42,804 nucleotides of DNA, taken from positions 1 through 42,804 of the forward strand of contig NZ_JYNX01000091.1 in the NCBI RefSeq assembly GCF_001044255.1, read 5' to 3'. This document shows positions 28,057-36,126 of this stretch, piece after piece. Positions within the stretch are counted from its first letter, which is position 1. Each line of letters starts with the position of its first letter. The stretch is from Mycolicibacterium chubuense (lineage in GTDB: Bacteria > Actinomycetota > Actinomycetes > Mycobacteriales > Mycobacteriaceae). A program made the translations under genes and the position numbers. The notes beneath the pieces are model-generated. The model worked only from the letters and a program-made list of their open reading frames with translations. It was not told where the DNA came from and did not search any database.

Positions 28057-29015
28057 CCCTGCGGATCGGCATCCTCGGGGCGTCGCGGATCGCCGAGAAG
28101 GCGATCGTCGACCCTGCCGAGGAGCTCGGACATCGTCTGGTCGCCGTGGCCGCACGGGACCCGTTGCGCGCTCAGGCATTCGCCGACAAGTACGGTGTGG
28201 AGCGGGTGCTGGCGTCCTATCAGGACGTGATCAGCGACCCGGGGGTCGACGTCATCTACAACCCGCTGGCGAACGCGCTGCACGCTCCGTGGAACCTGGC
28301 CGCCGTGGAGGCGGGCAAGCCCGTGCTCACCGAAAAGCCCTATGCCCGCGATCGTGCCGAGGCGGCTCGCGTCGCGGCGGCCGCCGAGGCGTCCGGCGTC
28401 ACGGTCATGGAGGGCTTCCACTACCTGTTCCATCCCGCGATGCGGCGTGTGCTCGAGCTGACGGGCGAGGGAACCCTGGGCGAGCTCCGCCGCGTCGAGG
28501 TCAGAATGGGGATGCCCGAGCCGCAGCCCGACGATCCGCGATGGTCGCTGGACCTGGCCGGCGGCGCATTGATGGACCTGGGCTGCTACGCCCTGCACAT
28601 CATGCGCCGGTTCGGATCCCCCCGGGTGGTGTCAGCGACTGCGGTAGAGCGCACCCCCGGCGTCGACGAGCGCCTGGACGCCGAATTCGTCTATCCCTCG
28701 GGCGCAACGGGATTGACGACGAACTCGATGGTCGAGCAAGAACACTCGTTCACGCTGCGCGTCGTCGGCACGCACGGGGAGGTTGCCGTGCCCAACTTCA
28801 TCAACCCGCCCGCCGACGATGGCCTGACCATCACCATCGGGGACACCACGACCGTGGAGCATGTCGGGAAGAGGCCGTCCTACACCTATCAGCTCGAGGC
28901 CTTCGCCGCGCACGTCGAACACGGCGCCGCGCTGCCGCTGGACTCCGCGGACGCAGTGGCGAACATGGCGCTCATCGACGAGACCTACTGCGCGGCAGGT
29001 TTGAATCCGCGGTGA
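28053..29015 (+). CDS. Gfo/Idh/MocA oxidoreductase, dihydrodiol/xylose-dehydrogenase-like
   Basis: NAD(P)-dependent dehydrogenase of 320 residues, last in the four-gene operon. It has GILGASRIAEKAIVDPA at the nucleotide site, EKPYARDRAEAAR with the catalytic Lys near residue 93, and GGALMDLGCYALHIMRRFG. The DxGCY block marks the branch with dihydrodiol and glucose-fructose/xylose dehydrogenases instead of the HDxD branch of IolG. So it likely acts on a different carbonyl or carbinol from the dehydrogenase at 26183. The GTG start overlaps the iolE-like stop (GTGA). The substrate is not predictable from sequence alone. Confidence 0.88.
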   Translation: MTLRIGILGASRIAEKAIVDPAEELGHRLVAVAARDPLRAQAFADKYGVERVLASYQDVISDPGVDVIYNPLANALHAPWNLAAVEAGKPVLTEKPYARDRAEAARVAAAAEASGVTVMEGFHYLFHPAMRRVLELTGEGTLGELRRVEVRMGMPEPQPDDPRWSLDLAGGALMDLGCYALHIMRRFGSPRVVSATAVERTPGVDERLDAEFVYPSGATGLTTNSMVEQEHSFTLRVVGTHGEVAVPNFINPPADDGLTITIGDTTTVEHVGKRPSYTYQLEAFAAHVEHGAALPLDSADAVANMALIDETYCAAGLNPR

Positions 29016-29110
29016 GAAAGACGAGTAGTCGACTACGCAGGCGGTGACGAGAACCGTGTAGTGGAGTGTTCCTGAGCAGCGTGTCCGCGCTGGACGAAGG
29101 GGGCCTCGTC

Positions 29111-31048
29111 ATGGTTCAGCTGAGCGCGGCCGATGGCCGCCGAGAGTCGTCCGGGGCGGGGGGTCCGTCAGGGTCCGGCAAGGCGCCGACGATCGACTTC
29201 ATCGCAAACCCGGGCCACCGCGATGCGATCACCGAGAGCGGCACGGAGATCCGCGTGCACGGCGTCGGCGACCACGCCAACTTCAGCGCACTGGGCAGGC
29301 CCGGGTACGAGAACCGGCGCAAGAGTCAAGTGGTCATCTGCGAACCGCCGCAGCTGCCCAGTCATCATCTGCTGCTGATCGCCTGGAGCCGGGCCAACAG
29401 GCACCTCACCCGCACGCTGTGGTGGTACCTGCTGTTCCCGTTCACCTTGATCAACCTCGCCGGCTACATGGCGCCGCGACGCAGGCGCCAGTCGCTGATC
29501 CTGCAGGCGTGCATCTCGATGGTCAGCGTCATCTTGACCGTCAGCCTCGCCGCATGGCTCATCGTCATCGTCGAGACGGTGTGGCTCCCCTTCGTCGGAC
29601 CGGTCGAAGACGTGGATGCCCGGCTGGTGGTCTGTATGTCGGGACCGTTGGCCGTGGCCGCCGTGATCGTCAAAAGACTGCGTCGCAACGATGTCACCAG
29701 CGGATGCGGGGCGGTCTGTTCGTCGGTGCATCTCGTGGCGCTGGCCGCGCTCGCCGTCGTCTGTTACTGGCGGCCCGCGCAGTGGACGTCGTGGTTCTCC
29801 GACCCGTTCGACCCCATGACCTGCTTGCTGATCGGCAGCTCAGGGCTGGTTCTCGCGATCGCCCTGGCTCTGTCGGGCGTCGCGGTCCATGCGCAGGTGA
29901 CGGCGAGCGACATGTGGGCCAAACGCGACGCGTCCGCGCTCGCCGGGGCCGCTCTGCTGTTGCTGTTGGCGACAGCGGTGCTGCACACCGCGGCATCGCT
30001 GATCCGACTCGTCATCGAGTGGATGGCCCGACTGCTCAATGACATCCGGGACGGAGTGACGAACTCCGACCACCCCGTGTCGGCCGTCGCTCAAGCCGGC
30101 GCGCAGCGGGTGGAGCGGGGCCGCCGCGAGCTGCCGCACCTGCTGCTGCCGCACCTCGACGGCCTCAGCCGGATCGACCTTCTCCTCGGGTTCTTCGGGG
30201 TGCTGGTGGTGATCCTCGGGGTGGGCGTGCTCGGCGCGACGGCCGTCAACCTCTGGCTGCGCGCACCCGGTTCGGGCTCGGCGGCGCCCCGGGACCCCGA
30301 CAGGCGATCGATGTCGAAGTGGCACAGCATCCTCCGTCACGCACCGGCGTGCCTGAGTTTCGTGATGCTGGCCACCGCGACGTTGACGCTCGCTGCGTGG
30401 GTCGGCCTGGCGATGCTTCTGCGCCACACCGACAATGCCGCGATCTTGGCTTGCCGCAACATCATTCTCGTCGTCGGCATCGCCGTCATCGGGTTCCTGA
30501 TCATCCGGCGACCCGAACGCGCTGCCGAATCGCTCAAGGTCATCTTCGAGATGGTGGCCGACATCGCGGGGTTCTGGCAGCCGCGTTCGGTGCCGCTGGC
30601 GGGAGCGTCCTACCGCCTCATCTTGATGGACGGCATCGACGAGGCGATCCGGCATGCGGGCGTCCACCCGGTCGCGCTGGTCGGGCACAGCCAGGGATCG
30701 GTGATCTGCGCCTGGTACATGGCAACTCGGCGTGCGCCGCAGTCTCGAATCACGCTCTACACGTGTGGCTGTCCGCTGTGGTCGCTGTACGCCGCGTTCT
30801 TTCCGGCGTACTTCGGGCGCGATTTCTTCGCCAACGTCGCACGGAACTCGGCGGGCCGGCGGTGGTTCAACTACTGGCGACTGACCGACCCGATCGCGAC
30901 CGCACTTCCGTTCGCGCACGACGACGACGTCACCGAACTGCGTTCGGCTCCGCTGTTCGGCCACGGCGAGTACTGGCGTGAGCCGCAGTTACGCGCCGAT
31001 ATCGACGCGGCGCTGCACGGTGCCGACGACCTGGCCGCTCAGGCGTGA
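29111..31048 (+). CDS. Multi-pass membrane protein with alpha/beta-hydrolase (lipase-like) motifs
   Basis: A 645-residue protein I do not recognise by name. The ATG at 29111 is chosen because AAGGGGG lies seven bases before it; an upstream GTG at 29066 has none. Residues 47-55 (IRVHGVGDH) look like the first strand and oxyanion loop of an alpha/beta hydrolase. Eight or nine hydrophobic segments follow (about 102-472). A cytosolic or extracellular C-terminal part has a lipase nucleophile elbow, VALVGHSQGS (near 524), a possible Asp in RLTDPIA (near 591) and a possible His in FGHGEYW (near 618). It may be a membrane-embedded lipase or esterase. It lies alone between the two inositol-type clusters, so its relation to them is unclear. 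Confidence 0.7.
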   Translation: MVQLSAADGRRESSGAGGPSGSGKAPTIDFIANPGHRDAITESGTEIRVHGVGDHANFSALGRPGYENRRKSQVVICEPPQLPSHHLLLIAWSRANRHLTRTLWWYLLFPFTLINLAGYMAPRRRRQSLILQACISMVSVILTVSLAAWLIVIVETVWLPFVGPVEDVDARLVVCMSGPLAVAAVIVKRLRRNDVTSGCGAVCSSVHLVALAALAVVCYWRPAQWTSWFSDPFDPMTCLLIGSSGLVLAIALALSGVAVHAQVTASDMWAKRDASALAGAALLLLLATAVLHTAASLIRLVIEWMARLLNDIRDGVTNSDHPVSAVAQAGAQRVERGRRELPHLLLPHLDGLSRIDLLLGFFGVLVVILGVGVLGATAVNLWLRAPGSGSAAPRDPDRRSMSKWHSILRHAPACLSFVMLATATLTLAAWVGLAMLLRHTDNAAILACRNIILVVGIAVIGFLIIRRPERAAESLKVIFEMVADIAGFWQPRSVPLAGASYRLILMDGIDEAIRHAGVHPVALVGHSQGSVICAWYMATRRAPQSRITLYTCGCPLWSLYAAFFPAYFGRDFFANVARNSAGRRWFNYWRLTDPIATALPFAHDDDVTELRSAPLFGHGEYWREPQLRADIDAALHGADDLAAQA

Positions 31049-31188
31049 TCAACCTGGTCCGCGGGGGCCGCACGTCGTTCGTGCCACCGCAGCCGCAGCA
31101 ACAACAGACCGCGGTGTGCCCGCCATCCCGCCGACAGCGGGTCACGCCAGGCCGGTACCTCGGCCTGCGATTCGAGATCCCTGTCCAT
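31039..31188 (-). CDS. Possible small hypothetical protein
   Basis: A 49-residue frame from the ATG at 31186-31188 (an in-frame ATG also lies at 31195-31197), beginning MDRDLESQAEVPAW and ending in an Arg-rich stretch. It overlaps the 3' end of the lipase-like gene by ten bases on the opposite strand. The ribosome site is weak (GGTG). Codon third positions are GC-rich but not exceptional. It is the only plausible content of the 247-base gap before the ABC ATPase gene; the remainder up to 31295 shows nothing. Confidence 0.3.
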   Translation of the reverse strand: MDRDLESQAEVPAWRDPLSAGWRAHRGLLLLRLRWHERRAAPADQVDHA

Positions 31189-31295
31189 ATGCACCATTGT
31201 GCCGTGCGGGACTGGTGTCGGCCCGCCGACAGCCGAAGCGACACCATGTCGAGACCGTGAACGTTGGTGGGCGCGGTGACGCCCGCGAGACGACC

Positions 31296-32120
31296 TCAGC
31301 CCTTGGCGCTGCGCAGCTCGTGCGACAGTGCCTCGAGTTCGTCACCGCCGGCCATCTGCTGCGTCAGGTGCTCGAGCGTGATGTCGTCGTAGGCGCAGTC
31401 CAGCTTCTGCCTGCCACGGTTGAGCAGGACGAAATGGTCGCCGACGAGGTGCGCGTGGTGCGGGTTGTGGGTGATGAACACCACGCCGAAACCGGCTTCC
31501 TTGGCCGCGGTGATGTATTTGAGCACCACGCCCGATTGCTTGACGCCCAGCGCGGCGGTGGGCTCGTCGAGGATCAGGACGCGCGCCCCGAAGAACACCG
31601 CCCGCGCGATGGCCACACACTGGCGCTGGCCGCCCGACAGCGAGCCGATCGGCGCGTCGACGTCGGGCAGTTCGATGCCCATCTTCGACAGCTCCGTCAG
31701 AGTGGTGGCCCGCATGGCGTTGGCGTCCAGCGAGAACGGGAACGACTTCTTGCGCAGCTCCTGGCCGAGGAAGAAGTTGCGCCACACCGGCATCAGCGGC
31801 ACCACGGCCAGGTTCTGGTACACCGTGGCGATGCCTTTGGCCAGTGCGTCGGCGGGCGAACCGAACCTCATCGGCTCACCGTCGACGAGCAGCTCCCCCT
31901 CCGTCTGCTGATGCAGCCCGGAGATGATCTTGATCAGCGTGGACTTCCCGGCACCGTTGTCGCCGAGGATGCCGGTCACCTCACCGGCGTGCACCCGCAG
32001 GCAGATGCCCTTGAGCGCGGTGATGTTGCCGTAGGACTTGCCGACATCCTTGAGCTCGACCAGCGGAACCTTGCCGCCGGACGGTGCGTCGCTGCTGGGC
32101 TTTTCCATGGAGATGGTCAT
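31296..32120 (-). CDS. Sugar ABC transporter ATP-binding protein (single-domain, FrcA type)
   Basis: Cytoplasmic ATPase of a carbohydrate importer. The 274 residues have one ABC domain: Walker A GDNGAGKST (near 54-62), Q-loop VYQNLAVVP, signature LSGGQRQCVAIARA (near 160), Walker B VLILDEPTAAL and the switch His in FITHNPHH. It has one ABC unit, unlike the double-domain RbsA/XylG proteins, which is the FrcA-like form. It is last in the operon binding protein-permease-ATPase and starts four bases after the permease stop. Its promoter is the shared-operator promoter upstream of the binding-protein gene. Confidence 0.95.
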   Translation of the reverse strand: MTISMEKPSSDAPSGGKVPLVELKDVGKSYGNITALKGICLRVHAGEVTGILGDNGAGKSTLIKIISGLHQQTEGELLVDGEPMRFGSPADALAKGIATVYQNLAVVPLMPVWRNFFLGQELRKKSFPFSLDANAMRATTLTELSKMGIELPDVDAPIGSLSGGQRQCVAIARAVFFGARVLILDEPTAALGVKQSGVVLKYITAAKEAGFGVVFITHNPHHAHLVGDHFVLLNRGRQKLDCAYDDITLEHLTQQMAGGDELEALSHELRSAKG

Positions 32121-32124
32121 CAGA

Positions 32125-33183
32125 TCACTTCTTTGCGGCGTAGTTGCGGAAGGCGTTGTTGGCGATCACCGCGAACAGCAGCATCGCGCCGAGGAAGAAC
32201 TTGAACCAGTCGGGATCCCAGCCGGCGTAGACGATGCCCTGATTGGTCATGCCGAAGATGAACGCACCGATGGCGGCCCCGATCGCGGTGCCGTAACCAC
32301 CGGTCAACAGGCATCCACCGATGACGGCGGCGATGATGTAGAAGAACTCGTTGCCGATGCCCTGCCCGGACTGCACGGTGTTGAACGCGAACAGCAGGTG
32401 CATGCCGACGAACCAGGCGCAGAACCCGACGAACATGAACAGCCCGATCTTGACCTTGGTGACCGGAACACCCACGGCGCGTGCGCTGTCGGCGTCACCG
32501 CCGACGGCGAAGATCCAGTTTCCGATCCTGGTCTTGAACAGCACCCACGTGGCGATCGCGGTGAACACCAGCCACCACACCACCGTGATGCGGATGCTGA
32601 CGCCGAACAGGGTGAACGACGACGCGAACACCTTCTGCGCGGAATCCCAGCCCTGCATGTCGCTGACGCTCTGAGTGGCGACCTGGCCCGAAACCAGTTT
32701 GGTGACAGCGAGATTGATGCCGGCGAGCATGAAGAACGTGCTCAGCGTGATCAGGAAGCTGGGAATCTTCGTCCTCATCACCAGGAAACCGTTGAAGAAG
32801 CCGACCGCCAACGCCAGGATCAACGCCAGGAGCGCGCCCACCCACAGGTTGAGATGCAGGTTGTAGGCCAGCATCGACGCCGCCAGCGAGCTGAACGTCA
32901 CCGCCACACCGGCAGACAGGTCGAACTCGCCGCCGATCATCAGCACGGCCACACCGCACGCCATGATGCCGATGGTCGAGCTGGCGTAGAGCACCGTGGC
33001 CAGCGACCCTGCCTCACGGAACGGGGCCGCCACGACCAGGAAGAAGACAAAGATCCCGATCGCACCGATCGCTGCACCCATCTCCGGCCGGATCAGCAGC
33101 CGCTGCAGTCGATTCCGTTCCTTCACCCGCTCGTCGCGCACCACCTTGTGCTCAGCGACGTCGAGGTCTGCCTGTGTTGTCAT
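32125..33183 (-). CDS. Sugar ABC transporter permease (RbsC/FrcC family)
   Basis: Integral membrane channel of the importer, 352 residues from the ATG at 33181-33183; the open frame continues upstream into the previous gene and that part is not protein-like. It has about nine hydrophobic segments, and the BPD_transp_2 family hallmarks MIGGEFDLSAGVAVTFSSL, KIPSFLITLSTFFML and AVGGDADSARAVGV are clear. The last is the permease loop that contacts the ATPase. It lies 17 bases after the binding-protein gene and 4 bases before the ATPase gene, forming one operon. Confidence 0.94.
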   Translation of the reverse strand: MTTQADLDVAEHKVVRDERVKERNRLQRLLIRPEMGAAIGAIGIFVFFLVVAAPFREAGSLATVLYASSTIGIMACGVAVLMIGGEFDLSAGVAVTFSSLAASMLAYNLHLNLWVGALLALILALAVGFFNGFLVMRTKIPSFLITLSTFFMLAGINLAVTKLVSGQVATQSVSDMQGWDSAQKVFASSFTLFGVSIRITVVWWLVFTAIATWVLFKTRIGNWIFAVGGDADSARAVGVPVTKVKIGLFMFVGFCAWFVGMHLLFAFNTVQSGQGIGNEFFYIIAAVIGGCLLTGGYGTAIGAAIGAFIFGMTNQGIVYAGWDPDWFKFFLGAMLLFAVIANNAFRNYAAKK

Positions 33184-33200
33184 GTCAGTCTCCCCCAGTG

Positions 33201-34193
33201 CTATCGGGTGCCGCCCTTGGCCAGTTCGGCCACGGCGTCGATGTTGGACTTGTCGATGAACGACGGTCCGGTCAGCGTGGCCTGGCCTCCGCCGATCAGG
33301 TTCTTGTTGTTCAGGTACAGCCACAGCGCGTCGACGGCGAGATAGCCCTGCAGGTAGGGCTGCTGGTCGACGGCCCACTGGACGTCACCGCCCTTGATGG
33401 CGTCGACGAGTGCGGCGTTGGTGTCGAAGGTGACGATATTGGCGTTGCTGCCCGCGTTCTTCTTCGACTGGACCGCGGTCAGGGCGATCGGCGCGCCGAG
33501 CGCGACGATCGTGTCGACCGACGGATCCTGCTGCAGCTTGGCGGTGATCGTCGATTCGACCGACGGCATGTCCTTGCTGTTGACGTTCAGCAGTTCGGTC
33601 TGGCCCTTGAAGCCCTGCGTCACGCCGGCGCACCGGGACTCGAGCGCGACCTGGCCCTGCTCCTGGATGACGCAGACGACCTTCTTGGCGCCGTCGGCGT
33701 TGAGCTTCTCCCCCGCCGAGACACCGGCCAGCTTCTCGTCCTGGCCGAAGTACTCCTGCACGCCCATCGACTTCCAGTTGTCGAACCCGGAGTTGAAGGC
33801 GACCACCGGAATGCCCTTGTCGGTCGCAGCTTTCACCGCGGGTGCCATCGCGTCGGGCTTGGCCAGCGTGAGCGCGATGCCGTCGACGCCGCTGTCGAGC
33901 GCGCTCTGCACCAGGTTGGCCTGGTTGGGCGCCTCGGGGTCGTTGGAGTAGCGGAGTTCGATGTTGTCCTTCTTGGCCGCCGTCTCGGCGCCCTTGCGGA
34001 TCAGGTCCCAGAACGAGTCACCCGGCACCTCATGGGTGATCATCGCGATCGTCATCCGCGGCGTGTCGACGGTGCCACCGCCACCGCCGCCGTCACCCGA
34101 GCCCGCGGGCTTGCCGCCGGTCGACGAGCACGACACGATCCCCACCGCCAGAACGCCCGCCCCGGCGAGTGCCGCAAGCCGCTTGAACGTCAT
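33201..34193 (-). CDS. Sugar-binding lipoprotein of ABC transporter
   Basis: Extracytoplasmic binding protein of 330 residues, the first gene of the importer operon. Starting at ATG 34191-34193 (AAGGAG five bases before), it has a lipoprotein signal MTFKRLAALAGAGVLAVGIVSC, with lipobox IVSC, then a Gly-rich linker and the Peripla_BP_4 domain (AMITHEVPGDSFWDLIRKGA, GVDGIALTLAKPDAM, VVAFNSGFDNW, IVALGAPIALTAV). The fold is that of ribose/inositol/rhizopine-type binding proteins. The shared operator with the iol operon makes inositol or a related cyclitol the likely cargo, by inference. Confidence 0.93.
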   Translation of the reverse strand: MTFKRLAALAGAGVLAVGIVSCSSTGGKPAGSGDGGGGGGTVDTPRMTIAMITHEVPGDSFWDLIRKGAETAAKKDNIELRYSNDPEAPNQANLVQSALDSGVDGIALTLAKPDAMAPAVKAATDKGIPVVAFNSGFDNWKSMGVQEYFGQDEKLAGVSAGEKLNADGAKKVVCVIQEQGQVALESRCAGVTQGFKGQTELLNVNSKDMPSVESTITAKLQQDPSVDTIVALGAPIALTAVQSKKNAGSNANIVTFDTNAALVDAIKGGDVQWAVDQQPYLQGYLAVDALWLYLNNKNLIGGGQATLTGPSFIDKSNIDAVAELAKGGTR

Positions 34194-34273
34194 CACATCT
34201 CCTTGTCCTCGAGATCCCGCGCCGCCCTCACCGAACCCTGAGGGGCTGTGCCGGGCGACACGCCTCAGAAGTG

Positions 34274-34319
34274 ATGTAATACGGCTCACAACGGAAAGTC
34301 AAGACTTTGTCCTGACATT
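34274..34319 (-). promoter_or_regulatory. Importer promoter with candidate IolR operator
   Basis: Read on the minus strand: operator core TGTCAGGACA (34308-34317), then a -35 TTGACT (34297-34302) five bases further, then a -10 region TATTAC/TTACAT (34274-34281) with spacing of 15 to 17. The 22-base block 34298-34319 is repeated at 36040-36061 with a single difference. The core, in the other strand, TGTCCTGACA, fits the KGWCHTRACA consensus I recall for the GntR-type IolR of Corynebacterium glutamicum. Confidence 0.65.
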
Positions 34320-34414
34320 AGGACTGCAAGTCATATCCCGTTACGATCACCGCAGATCACGCGAGTGCGCCTCATCGCGTCGACGATCCGCTTCTCTCTG
34401 GATGGGGAACTGAC

Positions 34415-35197
34415 ATGAGCTTTCAGCTGGCCGTGTGCTCGGAGATGGTGTTCCGCGACCTGCCGATCGTCGACCGCGTGAGGCGGATCCACGACCTCGG
34501 ATTCGCGGCCGAGATCTGGAGCTGGCACGACAAAGACCTCGACGCGCTGGCGGCGACGGGCGCGGTGTTCACATCGATGACCGGATATCTGCACGGCGAT
34601 CTCATCGACCCGGACAGCTGCGACGAAGTGGTCCGCACCGCGGAACTCAGCATCAAAGCCGCTGCGACACTCGGTGTTTCACGCCTCAATGTGCATACCT
34701 CCGAACTGGTGGACGGGCAGGCGGCCAGGCCGCGACAGCGGCCGACCGGTCAGATGTGGCTGACGGCCGCCCGCACGCTCGAGCGCCTCGGCGAGCTGGG
34801 CGCCGCGGCCGGCGTGACGTTCGTCGTGGAGAATCTCAACACGATCGTCGACCACCCGGGCGTCCCGCTGGCGCGCGCCAAGGACACGCTCGCACTCGTC
34901 GAAGGCGTCGGGCACCCCAACGTGAGGATGATGCTGGACCTCTACCACGCGCAGATCGGCGAAGGGAACCTCATCGAGTTGCTGCGCCGCTGCGGGCCCT
35001 CGATCGGCGAGATCCAGGTGGCCGATGTGCCGGGCCGGCAGGAGCCGGGCACGGGCGAGATCAACTATCCCGTTATTGCTGACGCGCTGCGCGACATGGG
35101 CTACACCGGGACGATCGGCATGGAGGCCTGGGCGGCCGTCGCAGGCACCGCGGGCAGCGAGGCCGCGCTGAAGGCCTTTCGCGCCGCGTTCTCCTGA
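34415..35197 (+). CDS. Hydroxypyruvate isomerase-like TIM-barrel sugar isomerase/epimerase
   Basis: A 260-residue xylose-isomerase-like barrel. Residues expected for the Hyi/OtnI group are visible: VVENLN (Glu, near 140), MMLDLYHAQ (Asp and His, near 173), EIQVADVPGRQEPGTGEIN (near 199) and GMEAW (Glu, near 237). The ...VADVPGR.EPGTGEINY block is characteristic of hydroxypyruvate isomerases and related keto-acid sugar isomerases. It is transcribed alone on the plus strand, divergent from the importer operon across the operator at 34298-34319 and convergent with the gntR gene, with a gap of 40 bases. It could be an IolH/IolI-type accessory of inositol catabolism, but the substrate is unproven. 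Confidence 0.85.
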   Translation: MSFQLAVCSEMVFRDLPIVDRVRRIHDLGFAAEIWSWHDKDLDALAATGAVFTSMTGYLHGDLIDPDSCDEVVRTAELSIKAAATLGVSRLNVHTSELVDGQAARPRQRPTGQMWLTAARTLERLGELGAAAGVTFVVENLNTIVDHPGVPLARAKDTLALVEGVGHPNVRMMLDLYHAQIGEGNLIELLRRCGPSIGEIQVADVPGRQEPGTGEINYPVIADALRDMGYTGTIGMEAWAAVAGTAGSEAALKAFRAAFS

Positions 35198-35237
35198 CGC
35201 CCGCACCCGCCGAAATTGCATTCCGGCAGAGGGGACC

Positions 35238-35969
35238 TCAGCGGTCGACGAGCGTGGTGTCGAAGTAGTACCGCGACGCGCGATAGCAATGGTTGCCGAA
35301 TTCGACCGCTGCACCGGAGTCGTCGAACGCGGTGCGCGCCATCGTGAGCAACGGTGCGTTCGGCTTCTCGTCGAGCAACTGCGCCTCCGCCCGCGTGGCG
35401 CCGCGAGCGCCGATGCGCTGGCGCGCCAACCGGATGTGCACTCCCCGCGCGCGCAACGACTGATAGAGCCCGCTGCTCTCGAGTTCCTCGGCGCCGGGGG
35501 CGATCTCGACGGGCAGGTAGTTCGTCATCACCGCGAGCGGTTCGCCGTTGGCGCACCGCAATCGGCGAATCGACACCACCTCGCGATCCAGCGCCAGATT
35601 GAGCTCGCGTGCGACCTCTTCCTCGGGCGGGCCGACCTGGTAGTCGAGCAGCGCGGTGGTCGGTTCCTGCCCCGCGCGGGCGAGGTCGTCGAACAGGCTG
35701 GTCAGTTCGACGCGGCGATGCACCGGGTTCTGCACCACCTGCGTGCCGACGCCGCGTTTGCGCACCAGCAGACCCTTGTCGACGAGTTCCTGGATGGCGC
35801 GCCGGGTGGTCGGCCGCGACAGCGAGAGTCGTTTGGCCAGCGCCAGTTCGTTTTCGAAGCGGTCACCCGGGGCGAGCTCACCGTCCCTGATGGCGGCCTC
35901 GATGGCCTGCGCGAGCTGATAGTAGAGGGGGACAGGACTGGACCTGTCGAGCTCCACGGTCAGAGGCAC
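35238..35969 (-). CDS. GntR-family (HutC-type) transcriptional regulator, probable IolR
   Basis: Winged-helix regulator of 243 residues. The GTG at 35967-35969 is taken as start because GGAG lies five bases before it and the protein then has the usual length; the open frame extends 45 codons upstream into the operator region and has no such site. N-terminal domain: PVPLYYQLAQAIEAAIRDGEL, FENELALAKRLSLSRPTTRRA (recognition helix) and GLLVRKRGVGTQVV. The C-terminal UTRA effector domain (about 95-240) follows. It is divergent from iolC across the operator at 36040-36061. The same operator precedes the importer operon, so it likely controls both. No effector was identified; family members bind sugar or polyol phosphates. 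Confidence 0.9.
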   Translation of the reverse strand: MPLTVELDRSSPVPLYYQLAQAIEAAIRDGELAPGDRFENELALAKRLSLSRPTTRRAIQELVDKGLLVRKRGVGTQVVQNPVHRRVELTSLFDDLARAGQEPTTALLDYQVGPPEEEVARELNLALDREVVSIRRLRCANGEPLAVMTNYLPVEIAPGAEELESSGLYQSLRARGVHIRLARQRIGARGATRAEAQLLDEKPNAPLLTMARTAFDDSGAAVEFGNHCYRASRYYFDTTLVDR

Positions 35970-36039
35970 GGCGGCTCCGATCTCGAGTTTGCCCTGGGCT
36001 TGCCAGAGGAAGCGTAGCACCCGATTGACAACAAGATAG

Positions 36040-36062
36040 AATGTCAGGACAAAGTATTGACA
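36040..36062 (+). promoter_or_regulatory. iolC promoter with candidate IolR operator
   Basis: On the plus strand TGTCAGGACA (36042-36051) is followed five bases later by a perfect consensus -35, TTGACA (36057-36062). The same order and spacing occur upstream of the importer operon. A -10 box is less certain; CACAGT at 36081-36086 (18-base spacing) and CATAAC at 36087-36092 are candidates. Operator placement just upstream of, and touching, the -35 fits repression or activation. Confidence 0.65.
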
Positions 36063-36126
36063 TGATGGTGTGGCGGGAGGCACAGTCATAACAGCCACCC
36101 ACACCTATCCGTCGGAGTGACTTGTG

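Noticed and set aside
33178-33187. A further match to the IolR-type consensus (TGACATGACA on the minus strand) at the permease start codon
   Set aside because: The ten-base degenerate consensus is expected about twice by chance in a window of this size. The match sits inside the operon over a start codon and lacks the extended 22-bp context and the -35 box.
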